DNA from: Dietzia sp. NCCP-2495
GTDB lineage: Bacteria; Actinomycetota; Actinomycetes; Mycobacteriales; Mycobacteriaceae
DNA: 64,000 nucleotides
NCBI RefSeq assembly: GCF_026011735.1
Contig: NZ_BRVN01000009.1
Span: 62,001-126,000 of the forward strand
Direction: 5' to 3'
Made by a program: the position numbers and the translations under genes. The notes under the pieces were generated by a model. That model was not told where the DNA came from and ran no database searches. It worked only from the letters and a program-made list of their open reading frames with translations. Of the stretch, positions 8,471 through 17,968 are shown piece by piece (position 1 is the stretch's first letter; each line of letters starts with the position of its first letter).

Positions 8471-9412
8471 CTAGAGTGCACCTCCCGCGATCCGGTCCGT
8501 CCACAGCAGCCCGACCGTCAGGAACACCGCTCCTGCCAGGCACAGGACGCCGCCGAGAGTCCCGGTGAGCAGGACGCCGAGAGGATCCGCACCGAACCCG
8601 GAACCCAGCAGGACCCCGAAGCCGGGGAGGGCGGTGAGGATCACGGCGGTGGCGCGGGGACCGGCGAGGGTGGCGTCGACGCGCTGGGCGCGCTCGCGCC
8701 TGGACGCCACGTCGGCGCGCAGGCCGTCGACCGCGTCGGCGAGGACCACCCCGTGCCTGGTCGACAGCATCCAGGCCCCGGCGAGCTCGCCGGCAACCCG
8801 GCCCACCACGGGAGGAACTGCATCGGCGGCCGTCCCTGCGACGGTCCCAGCGCCTTCCCGGGCTGCGGCCGCGCGAGAGGCCGCGCGAGAAGTCCCGCGA
8901 TAGGGTCCGACCACGGGAGTGGCGCGCGCAGCCGTGCCGAGAACCGAGCTGACATCACCACCCAGACGCGCGTGCGACGAGGCCATGTCCAGGGTGCTCA
9001 TCACCGCCGGATCAGCAGCCGCTGCACCCTCTGCGGCGCGTTCAAGCGCGAGTGCGGGCCCCGCGCCGGCCCGCAGCACGGAGGCAGCGTCGTCCAGCGC
9101 CCGTTCCCATGCGCCGATCGCCGCGAGGGTGCGTCGACGTGCGCCGGCTCGGACCCGGAGCTCCATGACCGCTCCCGACACCAGTGCCGTGGCACAGGCG
9201 TGTAGCGGGCCCGCGGCGAGCCCGGCCGCTACTCCGAGTCCCAGGGGCAGCGCCACCCGCACGGGAAGCCTGGAGACCACGCCGCGTATCCGGGCCGACC
9301 ACGCCCCCGCCCTGTGCGAGTTGCCGCCGTCGAGGTAACGGAGCCGCTGCGATGCGACGGACGTCGGCCATGTGAGCAGTGCGATCGCGGCCAGGAGCAG
9401 TCCGGTGCTCAT
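8471..9412 (-). CDS. TadB-like type II/IV secretion F-domain membrane protein
   Basis: Second platform protein (Rv3658c-type), 313 residues. Two N-terminal helices (TGLLLAAIALLTWP; VALPLGLGVAAGLAAG) precede the GspF domain (ALDDAASVLRAGAGPALALE, SSHARLGGDVSSVLGTA), and two helices close the protein. It overlaps the tadA stop by four bases (ATGA). It should bind the TadA ATPase and transmit its movement to pilin. Confidence 0.85.
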   Translation of the reverse strand: MSTGLLLAAIALLTWPTSVASQRLRYLDGGNSHRAGAWSARIRGVVSRLPVRVALPLGLGVAAGLAAGPLHACATALVSGAVMELRVRAGARRRTLAAIGAWERALDDAASVLRAGAGPALALERAAEGAAAADPAVMSTLDMASSHARLGGDVSSVLGTAARATPVVGPYRGTSRAASRAAAAREGAGTVAGTAADAVPPVVGRVAGELAGAWMLSTRHGVVLADAVDGLRADVASRRERAQRVDATLAGPRATAVILTALPGFGVLLGSGFGADPLGVLLTGTLGGVLCLAGAVFLTVGLLWTDRIAGGAL

Positions 9413-10635
9413 CGCGTCTGCTCCGCCACCCGGTCGCGGAGCAGCGCCGCCAGGGCGGCGCGCCCGGGCGTGACGCCGCCGTCCGCACGCCAGGCCGGAT
9501 CCACCTCGATCCCGTCGGTGCCGCGGCGCACCACCCCGATGGAGTCGACGCCACGGCTGCCGTCGGGGCGACGACGCATGCCCACCACCACCCGCAGTGA
9601 TGCCGCGACCTGCGCCGACAGTGCCGTCCGCTCGAGTCCTCCGAGCGCACCGAGCGCCTCGAGCCGGGCGGGCAGCTCGGTGGGTGAGTTGGCGTGGACC
9701 GTGCCCGCGCTCCCATCATGTCCGGTGTTCAACGCGGCGAGCAGGTCGGCGACCTCGCCGCCGCGGACTTCCCCCACGGCGATCCGGTCCGGCCGCATCC
9801 GCAGCGCCTGCCGCACGAGCTCGGACATGGTCACCTCACCGGCGCCCTCGACGTTCCCGTGCCGCACCACCAGGCGCACGACGTGCGGATGCGCGGGTCG
9901 CAGCTCCGGCGAATCCTCCACGCACAGCAGCCGCTCGCCGTGAGGTATGAGGCCGAGCAGCGCCGCGAGCAGCGTGGTCTTGCCCGAGCCGGTGCCGCCC
10001 ACCACCAGGTATCCCACCCGGGCCGCCACCAGGTCTCGAAGGAGGGCTTCGGACTCCGCGGGCACCGTGCCGGAGCTGACGAGGTGATCGAAGGTCGCCT
10101 GCGCCGGCCTCGACACGCGTAGAGAGAGACAGGTCCCGTCCACGGACACCGGCGGCAGTACTGCATGGAGCCGCCACGAGATGCCGTCACGGGAGCGCAC
10201 CACGCCGTCGGCCCACGGCCGCGCATCGTCGAGCCGCTGCCCGGCGCGCCCGGCCAGGCGCACCGCCAGAGCGCGGAGTTCGGCCTCGCTCGGCACCACG
10301 ACACTCGTCTCCTCGAGCCCCCGACCACGATCCACCAGAGCCGGCCCGGGTCCGTCGACCACGACATCGGTCACTCCGGGACTCGCCAGCAGGGCCTCGA
10401 GCGGCCCGGCCCCCGCGAGGTGTTCGCGCACGACCCGCGCGGTCCGCAGCAGGTCGAGGTGACCGTGCAGGACCCCGGACTCCGCACGCACCGCGCGCAC
10501 CACCTCGTCAGGTTCGGGTTCCACGCCGAGCCCGGCGAGTCGGTCCCGCACGCGGTCGACGAGCCCTGTCAGGTCCGACGGGAGGGCGGAATGAGCGGAA
10601 TGGGCTGAAAGGGCGCCACCATCCGCCTCAGGCAT
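9409..10635 (-). CDS. tadA: TadA/CpaF family pilus assembly ATPase
   Basis: Cytoplasmic secretion ATPase of the Tad system (Rv3659c-type), 408 residues. Walker A VGGTGSGKTTLLAALL, Walker B/His box RPDRIAVGEVRGGEVADLL and NTGHDGSAGTVHANSPTEL are all present and in order. ATG at 10635 is chosen because it overlaps the upstream stop by eight bases and removes about 99 residues of Arg/Trp-rich non-homologous translation. It powers assembly by the TadB/TadC platform. Confidence 0.92.
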   Translation of the reverse strand: MPEADGGALSAHSAHSALPSDLTGLVDRVRDRLAGLGVEPEPDEVVRAVRAESGVLHGHLDLLRTARVVREHLAGAGPLEALLASPGVTDVVVDGPGPALVDRGRGLEETSVVVPSEAELRALAVRLAGRAGQRLDDARPWADGVVRSRDGISWRLHAVLPPVSVDGTCLSLRVSRPAQATFDHLVSSGTVPAESEALLRDLVAARVGYLVVGGTGSGKTTLLAALLGLIPHGERLLCVEDSPELRPAHPHVVRLVVRHGNVEGAGEVTMSELVRQALRMRPDRIAVGEVRGGEVADLLAALNTGHDGSAGTVHANSPTELPARLEALGALGGLERTALSAQVAASLRVVVGMRRRPDGSRGVDSIGVVRRGTDGIEVDPAWRADGGVTPGRAALAALLRDRVAEQTR

Positions 10636-11743
10636 ACTCACCGGCGAGCACCTCCCGCAGCACCGCATCGGCCACGGACGCGAGCCCTCGAACCCGCCCA
10701 CCCCGACCCCGGCCGAGCGCCTCCACCAGGCCACCCGAGCCGACCGCCCGCCGCACTCCCGCCAGCTCGGGCAGGACGTACCACCGCTCAGCTCCGACGA
10801 ATCGGGCCACGTCAGCGGCGTGGAGCGGGTCACCTCGCCCGGTGCGCACGACCAGCACCGCGCCGGAGACCTCGCGCACCACCCTGTCGGCCGCCACCGC
10901 GCCGGGGAGGTCCGCCCTGGTGACGACGACAACCTCGCCCTCTCCGATCACAAGCCCCGCGCCAGCGGGGTCGCCGGCATCGACCACCACCAGTCCCCCG
11001 GCTCCCCGGTGTGAGCGCGCCGCTCCGGACCCGCCGTCCCTGGAACCGCCATCCCCGGCCCCGGGAGAGCCCGTCTCGGCAGGGGTCCTCGATCTCGCCA
11101 GGACCCCGAGCTCCGGCAGCGGCCTCGGCACCGCCGCCCAGAGCGCGTCCGGATCCGGCCCGCCGAGTTCGGCGCGCACATCCTCGACCCGCAGACCGGG
11201 CTCGCCCTCGATGCCCAGGACCAGGTCGACCCCGGTCCCACGCGGGTCCGTCTCCATGAGCAGGGTACGCCGTGACCGGGCCGCCCGGACCGCCAACGCC
11301 GCGGCGAGTGTGCTGGCGCCACCCCCTCCGACAGCGCCCACGACGACCAGCTGACCGCCAGAGCGGGACGGGATCGGCGCCATGAGCCGCGCCACCAGGT
11401 CACCGGTCCGGGACGGGAGGGGGATTGCCTTGTCGTCGTCGACCCCGTCCCGGTCGGCCACGACGCGCACGACGCGCGCACCACCTGGGCCCCTGCCGAC
11501 GCCGGCGCCGTCGGTCACCTCCACGTCGCACGGTTCGCCGGCGGCGACCGCCTCGATCGCGAGGGCCGCGAGCACGGCGCGCACGTCGGCCTCCAGCTCC
11601 GGATCGGACACGGTGACCCGGACCGTGGTCGCCGTCGCGCCGACACCCGCCACCGGCCCCGTCGCACCGACGCCGGACCTGCCGGCACCGTACGGCGGGG
11701 ATTCGGGTCGCGCCGCTCTCACAGTCGTGTTCACGGGTCCCAC
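10628..11743 (-). CDS. CpaE/Ssd-like septum-site determining protein
   Basis: First gene of the pilus operon, 371 residues. The N-terminal third is receiver-like (VRVTVSDPELEADVRAVLAA). The C-terminal two thirds form a MinD/ParA-type fold with a degenerate P-loop (VGAVGGGGASTLAAALA, Lys missing) and LLMETDPRGTGVDLVLG. Matches Rv3660c (Ssd) in position and layout; family members act in pilus localisation and, in M. tuberculosis, septum regulation. The Gly/Ser/Arg insert at about residues 225-248 is low complexity. GTG at 11743; a second GTG three codons on is possible. Confidence 0.8.
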   Translation of the reverse strand: MGPVNTTVRAARPESPPYGAGRSGVGATGPVAGVGATATTVRVTVSDPELEADVRAVLAALAIEAVAAGEPCDVEVTDGAGVGRGPGGARVVRVVADRDGVDDDKAIPLPSRTGDLVARLMAPIPSRSGGQLVVVGAVGGGGASTLAAALAVRAARSRRTLLMETDPRGTGVDLVLGIEGEPGLRVEDVRAELGGPDPDALWAAVPRPLPELGVLARSRTPAETGSPGAGDGGSRDGGSGAARSHRGAGGLVVVDAGDPAGAGLVIGEGEVVVVTRADLPGAVAADRVVREVSGAVLVVRTGRGDPLHAADVARFVGAERWYVLPELAGVRRAVGSGGLVEALGRGRGGRVRGLASVADAVLREVLAGEYA

Positions 11744-12067
11744 CCTGGCTCACGCGATGAGCCGAAACCCTGCGGAAAGGCGTGCTGGCGGCCGACCCTG
11801 TGGACGGGGCGAACGGGGTGTGGAATACCGGCGGAGTGCGATGGGAATGTCCCGGGCGGGCGCTGGCGATGCGGGAGAACCCGGGTTACTGGCCGATAAC
11901 CCAAAACCCCCGAAATGCGAGAAACCGCGACAGGGGGATGTCGCGGCTTCTCTAAAGTCTCAGTTCTCGGGGGGATGTAACTGAGCACCTTTGGGGGGAT
12001 GCCCAATAGTTGGGCGTCATCATTATTGCTGACCTGTACCCAATGCGCAAGCAGTTATGGTTGGGAC
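11744..12067. promoter_or_regulatory. Repeat-rich control region between the pilus operon and the HAD gene
   Basis: 324 bases without a gene. GGGGGATG occurs at 11933-11940, 11970-11977 and 11994-12001. CCGCGACA-N6-TGTCGCGG (11925-11946) and GCCCAA-TAG-TTGGGC (12001-12015) are perfect inverted repeats, and GGGTTA-N8-TAACCC lies at 11883-11902. It must hold the pilus operon promoter on the minus strand; no confident -10 was found for it. Confidence 0.55.
12056..12061 (+). promoter_or_regulatory. -10 box of HAD gene, leaderless
   Basis: TATGGT, 6 bases before GTG 12068. Confidence 0.5.
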
Positions 12068-12892
12068 GTGTCCGCCCCCAGCCGTCCGGGCCCCAGGCCG
12101 CCGCACCGCCGTCGCCGGGTCGCCGCGTTCTTCGACCTCGACAAGACGATCATCGCCACGTCATCAGTGTTCGCGTTCAACAAATCGTTCCTCGACGAGG
12201 GCATGCTCTCGCGCCGATCCGTGATCGACCTGGCCTACACGCAGCTGGCGTTCAGCCTCTCGGACGCTGATGACGAGCAGATGCAGAAGGTGCGCCAGGC
12301 CATGGCCACGGCCACCAAGGGATGGGAGCCCGCAACGGTCGAGCGGATCGTCACCGAGGGGTTGACCGAGACCGTCTCCCCCACCGTCTACGCCGAGGCC
12401 CAGGAGCTTCTCGCCGAGCACCGCGCGCTCGGTCACGACCTGGTGATCGTCTCCGCCTCCGGCGAGGAGCTCATCGCCCCGATCGCCCGGATGCTCGGCG
12501 CCGACCACTACGCGGGCACCCGCATGTCCCGCGACGAGAACGGCCGCTACGCGGGTGAAATCGAGTTCTACTGCCAGGGACCCGGCAAAGCCGTGGCGAT
12601 CCGCGCGTTCGCCGAGCGCTACGGGTACGACCTCGAGTCCTGCTACGCCTACTCGGACTCCTCCACCGACCTGCCGATGCTCTCCGAGGTCGGCCACCCC
12701 ACCGCGGTCAATCCCGACCGTGTCCTGCGGCGCGAGGCGCTCGAGCGCGGCTGGCCGATCCTCACGTTCTCCAATCCGACGCCGCTGCTGCCGACCCTGG
12801 AGCGGGCCACCGGCCCGATCATCGGCGTGGGCGCGATCGCCGTGGCAGTGGTGGCATCCGCACTCGCCTTCGCCCGCGGCGTGGATCGCTGA
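12068..12892 (+). CDS. HAD-superfamily hydrolase, SerB-like (HAD-IB)
   Basis: Predicted phosphomonoesterase with a C-terminal membrane anchor. AAFFDLDKTIIATSS is motif I (DxDxT; nucleophile and acid/base Asp); IVSASGEELIAPIA is motif II; GPGKAVAIRAF is the motif III Lys; YAYSDSSTDLPMLS is motif IV. The end (GPIIGVGAIAVAVVASALAFA) is one membrane helix. Rv3661 occupies the same place next to the Tad cluster. GTG at 12068 keeps 274 residues; the open frame further upstream includes non-coding sequence. Substrate unknown. Confidence 0.88.
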   Translation: MSAPSRPGPRPPHRRRRVAAFFDLDKTIIATSSVFAFNKSFLDEGMLSRRSVIDLAYTQLAFSLSDADDEQMQKVRQAMATATKGWEPATVERIVTEGLTETVSPTVYAEAQELLAEHRALGHDLVIVSASGEELIAPIARMLGADHYAGTRMSRDENGRYAGEIEFYCQGPGKAVAIRAFAERYGYDLESCYAYSDSSTDLPMLSEVGHPTAVNPDRVLRREALERGWPILTFSNPTPLLPTLERATGPIIGVGAIAVAVVASALAFARGVDR

Positions 12893-12980
12893 GGTTTCCG
12901 CGCGGACACGCGTGTTCCCGGGCCCGTCGGGGTAACACGCCCCAACCAGTCATCGTCGGCCTCCGGGCACCCTCTTGGCG

Positions 12981-13121
12981 ATGGAAGAACCGACCTACGA
13001 GTCGCCGGAATTCTTAGAGGGATCCACCATCGCTACCGGACCCCTCGGAACGGCAATCTGCAGGCACGGTGGAACCGACGCCAGGACCGGGACGGAAGAG
13101 AAGTCACGGCCCCCCGCCTGA
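12981..13121 (+). CDS. Candidate 46-residue peptide with lasso-leader-like N-terminus
   Basis: A short frame in a 504-base stretch (12893-13396) that otherwise holds only the hairpin at 13286-13312. The N-terminal half reads EEPTYESPEFLEG: the Tyr-x-x-Pro spacing and acidic, Leu-containing context resemble leader peptides of actinobacterial lasso peptides. The tail has one Cys and an Asp and could contain a core, but no B1/B2 protease, cyclase or exporter is within the window. There is no ribosome binding site; a weak CACCCT box lies 7 bases before the ATG. It could equally be chance. Confidence 0.22.
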   Translation: MEEPTYESPEFLEGSTIATGPLGTAICRHGGTDARTGTEEKSRPPA

Positions 13122-13285
13122 TCCATCGACATCGACATTCCGGAACCCACGCGACGGATGACGCCCGAGAGGCAACCCCAGCCGTGGGTCCGCGCCAGCC
13201 GCTATCGGCGGTTGTCCCGGACCGGACACACGGCGGACCACAGGACGCTTGGTACCCGGATCTCTCGATGGAACCGCAGTGAGTT

Positions 13286-13312
13286 GGCGGGTCGACCCCA
13301 GGTCGGCCCGCC
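13286..13312 (-). terminator. Hairpin downstream of the Fic-like gene
   Basis: GGCGGGTCGACC-CCA-GGTCGGCCCGCC, a 12-base stem with one mismatch, 85 bases past the stop of the leftward gene. No U tract. Confidence 0.45.
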
Positions 13313-13396
13313 ATTCGCTTGTCCCGGGCATGCCGGGCTGTGCCGGGGCCGGCGAGTCCCGGACGAGTCCCCCGAGATGCTGGCCCTAACAGCCGG

Positions 13397-14155
13397 TCAG
13401 GTACCGGCGGCCTCCGCGATGGACGTCGCCTCCACCGCACCGGCATCGAGCGCCTTACAGCAGTAGATGATCCAGCTTGCGACGCCGTCCTCGGTGCCGG
13501 TCATGTATCCGTCCACGGCGGACCGCAGCGCCTGCGGATCCCGATAGAACGTCACCTCCGGGACCCCGAGGCAGTGCGGGTCCAGGCCCGTCGACACCGC
13601 CACCAGCCGGAAAGCCGCGCGGGCGACGATCCCGTCCGCCGATCCGAACGGCTCGAGACCGGACAACTCCCCCAGCACCACGGCTGCCAGGACGGGCGCC
13701 GGCACACGGGTCCCGCCGGTGACGAGTTCGGCCAGCCCCTGCAGCCGCTCCGCGACGCCCGCATCGGGGCGGGGACGACCGAGACTCTCGGGATCCACGT
13801 CGGGACCGGATGCCGCCAGCAGGTGCAGGTGCGCGAGTTCCTGCAGCGGGGACCGGGTCCACACGCCCACCGCCCGGTCCAGCGACTCGCCGGTGAGCTC
13901 ACCGGCGACGCGCAGCGTGGCGGACAGCACCTCGTCCGGACCCGAGTCGGAATCCAGGCGCACGGACGCCCCTTCGACACCGGCCGACGCCCGTGCCCCA
14001 CGAAGAACTGATTCCGCCGACGTGGTGGGCCATCCCCGCCGGTTGGCCGGGTGCCTGTGCACCTTGGCGAGCGCCTCACGTGCGGTTTCGGCGGCCTCGG
14101 CCACACCGGGCAGCGCCAGCAGTGGGGCGAGCGGATCGACGGCTGGGGAGTTCAC
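13397..14155 (-). CDS. Conserved actinobacterial protein with degenerate Fic-like motif (Rv3662c-type)
   Basis: 252 residues, soluble. The segment GLEPFGSADGIVARAAFRLV (about 168-187) lines up with the Fic motif HPFxxGNGR, but His is replaced by Glu and NGR by DGI, so AMP transfer is unlikely. The surrounding Ala/Leu-rich helices fit a Fic-type helical fold. It occupies the Rv3662c position beside the SerB-like gene. GTG at 14155 is preceded by TAACCT at 7 bases, suggesting a leaderless mRNA. Function unknown; the Fic link is my inference. Confidence 0.65.
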   Translation of the reverse strand: MNSPAVDPLAPLLALPGVAEAAETAREALAKVHRHPANRRGWPTTSAESVLRGARASAGVEGASVRLDSDSGPDEVLSATLRVAGELTGESLDRAVGVWTRSPLQELAHLHLLAASGPDVDPESLGRPRPDAGVAERLQGLAELVTGGTRVPAPVLAAVVLGELSGLEPFGSADGIVARAAFRLVAVSTGLDPHCLGVPEVTFYRDPQALRSAVDGYMTGTEDGVASWIIYCCKALDAGAVEATSIAEAAGT

Positions 14156-14162
14156 GAGGTCG

Positions 14163-14168
14163 AGGTTA
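14163..14168 (-). promoter_or_regulatory. -10 box of the Fic-like gene, leaderless
   Basis: TAACCT on the minus strand, 7 bases from GTG 14155. Confidence 0.5.
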
Positions 14169-14262
14169 CCGACACGTCCTCCCGTCCCGGGATCGTGGTG
14201 TGCGCGTCAACGAATCGCACGACACAGGTAAATTTCAGCCAACTCGACTGCTGTTGAGCTGG

Positions 14263-14268
14263 TGTAAT
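14263..14268 (+). promoter_or_regulatory. -10 box ahead of leader peptide and PRC-barrel gene
   Basis: TGTAAT, 7 bases before ATG 14276. An imperfect palindrome (CCAACTCGAC-TGCT-GTTGAGCTGG, 14239-14262) lies directly upstream and could be an operator. Confidence 0.45.
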
Positions 14269-14275
14269 CAGGACC

Positions 14276-14332
14276 ATGCTGCTGGCCGAGTCGGCCGGTG
14301 CCGTCCATCCCCGACCCACGGAGGCCCCGTGA
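14276..14332 (+). CDS. Putative leaderless 18-residue leader peptide
   Basis: Encodes MLLAESAGAVHPRPTEAP; its TGA overlaps the GTG of the next gene (GTGA), the usual sign of translational coupling. The ATG is 7 bases from a -10 box, so it would be the first codon of the mRNA. The downstream gene also has its own GGAGG, so coupling may not be essential. No attenuator-like run of one amino acid is present. Confidence 0.4.
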   Translation: MLLAESAGAVHPRPTEAP

Positions 14333-15189
14333 ATCTCAAGGAACAGCTCGACGCACTGCTCGACGCGACCGCCTTCGACTCCACCGGGACCAAGGTCGGT
14401 GCGGTACGACAGGTCTACGTTGACGACGCCAGCGGGAAGATCACCTTCGCCACCGTCTCGACCGGCATCTTCTCGGCCGACGCGATCGTCCCCCTCCACG
14501 GAGCCCGCCTCCTCGACCGCGAGTTGCACGTCGACCACACCCGCGCCGTGATCCGCGACTCTCCCCGCCCCGACGACACCGAGGACGGATTGTCGCCCGA
14601 GCAGGAGATCAAGCTCCTGGAGTACTACGGCATCGAGGCGCAGACCCGCCGTCGTGGTGACGCAGCGACGCCTGCCCCGACCCAGAAGTCGCCCACGTCG
14701 AAGCCCGAGAAGAAGGACGCCAAGAACGACGGCAAGAACGACGACACGGGCGGCGCCAAGAAGGGCGAGTCGACTGGTGGCACCCCCGCCGCACGTGGGA
14801 GCGCCTCCCGTGACGCGACGTCAGGCGGTGCGCCGACGGAGCGTCGTGAGACCCCGTCGACGAGCGGCACGACCGCCAGCGCGCCGAAGGACGCCGCGGG
14901 CACCACCGCACCCAGGACCGGTGCGGGCACTGCCTCACCGAAGGGTGACACGGACTCCGCCGCGCCGAAGGAAGGTGCGGGCACCACCGCGCCGAAGGAT
15001 GGTGCGGGCACCACCGCGCCGAAGGGGAAAGACGGAAAGGATTCGACGACGACGACGAGTCCGTCCACCCCCGCCGGACCCACCGATTCCCCGTCCCGCC
15101 CACCCGCAGGCACCCCGGGAAACTCAGGCGCGAGAACGCCCACCACCTCGAAGAACGGCGGGAGCACGTCTGCTTCCACGGACGACTGA
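14329..15189 (+). CDS. PRC-barrel domain protein with repetitive Ala/Lys/Thr tail
   Basis: The N-terminal 100 residues (VNLKEQLDALLDATAFDSTG, then GAVRQVYVDDASGKITFATV, then SPEQEIKLLEYYGI) form a PRC-barrel domain as in photosynthetic reaction centre H and RimM; stand-alone versions are common in actinobacteria with unknown role. The remaining 180 residues are disordered, with repeated GAGTTAPK units encoded by 27-base tandem DNA repeats. GTG at 14329 is placed by GGAGG four bases before it. The tail may bind acidic partners; that is speculation. Confidence 0.8.
   Translation: MNLKEQLDALLDATAFDSTGTKVGAVRQVYVDDASGKITFATVSTGIFSADAIVPLHGARLLDRELHVDHTRAVIRDSPRPDDTEDGLSPEQEIKLLEYYGIEAQTRRRGDAATPAPTQKSPTSKPEKKDAKNDGKNDDTGGAKKGESTGGTPAARGSASRDATSGGAPTERRETPSTSGTTASAPKDAAGTTAPRTGAGTASPKGDTDSAAPKEGAGTTAPKDGAGTTAPKGKDGKDSTTTTSPSTPAGPTDSPSRPPAGTPGNSGARTPTTSKNGGSTSASTDD
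14974..15025 (+). repeat. 27-base tandem repeat inside the PRC-barrel gene
   Basis: Two units of period 27 identical over 25 bases (14974-14998 and 15001-15025) encode GAGTTAPKD/G; diverged units precede them from about 14889. In frame, so copy number changes would only lengthen the tail. Confidence 0.7.
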
Positions 15190-15255
15190 GCGTCTCGCTC
15201 GGGGGTGAAGTACCTGTCCCCCGGTGGGGTGGGTTCCCAAACACACCGGTGAGTA

Positions 15256-15271
15256 TGTGACTACGCTCACA
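15256..15271 (+). promoter_or_regulatory. CRP/GlxR site upstream of acs
   Basis: TGTGA-CTACGC-TCACA, both half-sites perfect, 75 bases before the acs ATG. The crp-type regulator is encoded at 23022 in this window. Confidence 0.8.
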
Positions 15272-15345
15272 GCATCGGACCGGTCGGCACCTCCGTGTCG
15301 ATCCGGTCACCGTGGACCCCGTCATTCCCCGAGAGGTAGCCGCTC

Positions 15346-17316
<1,971 letters not shown>

Positions 17317-17420
17317 CGGGTACCGCGTGAACGCAGCCACGTGTCGTGGCACGATAGACGACGGTGCACCTCGCGCCTGAGAAGAAGGTGTATCCGTCGC
17401 CGGACAATGGAGGAACAACC

Positions 17421-17936
17421 GTGAGCCACGCCCAGGGAACCCACAAGCCGACCGGGGCCTCTATCCCCATGCACGACGCCGATTCGATCGGCCGTGGCGA
17501 TGCCAGCATCGGCACCCTGGTCAAGAACGCCTCGACACATGTCTCGACGCTCATGCGTGCCGAGATCGAACTGGCCAAGGCCGAGGTCACCGAGCAGGTG
17601 AAGAAGGCCGCGACCGGCTCCGGCTTCTTCGTGGCGGCGCTCCTGTTCCTGCTGATGTCGTTCTTCCCGTTCGTGTTCATGTGGGCCAAGCTCATCTCGA
17701 TGTGGTTCGGCACCAAGACGTGGGACTGGATGGGCTTCCTCGTCGTCTTCGTCGTCCTCGTGCTCCTGGCGGCGGTGTTCGCGCTGCTCGGCTACCTCAA
17801 GGTCAAGAAGATCCGGAAGCCCCAGCGGACCATCGACTCGGTGTCGGACCTCAAGCTGGCCATGCCGACCGGCGCGAGCCCGCGTCCGGGCACCGTCCGG
17901 ACCACCGAGACGCCCGTTCCGTCCTCGCAGAAGTAG
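17421..17936 (+). CDS. Phage holin family (holin-3 superfamily/DUF1469) membrane protein
   Basis: 171 residues. An amphipathic N-terminal part (IGTLVKNASTHVSTLMRAEI ELAKAEV) is followed by two membrane helices (about 77-97 and 113-137) and a basic/disordered tail. Despite the family name these are chromosomal proteins; Rv3669 sits in the same place between acs and ephE. The GTG at 17421 follows GGAGGA by six bases. There is no phage context. Confidence 0.85.
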   Translation: MSHAQGTHKPTGASIPMHDADSIGRGDASIGTLVKNASTHVSTLMRAEIELAKAEVTEQVKKAATGSGFFVAALLFLLMSFFPFVFMWAKLISMWFGTKTWDWMGFLVVFVVLVLLAAVFALLGYLKVKKIRKPQRTIDSVSDLKLAMPTGASPRPGTVRTTETPVPSSQK

Positions 17937-17968
17937 AGGACCCGGTACTCCTGGAACGGGCACGACCT

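Noticed and set aside
6547-11743. A conjugation or type II secretion system from the TadA/GspF-like genes.
   Set aside because: The Flp pilin and TadE genes, plus synteny with Rv3654c-Rv3660c, identify a Tad pilus cluster.
17421-17936. Phage holin as a sign of a prophage.
   Set aside because: Holin-like proteins in this slot are chromosomal and the order matches Rv3669; no other phage gene is nearby.
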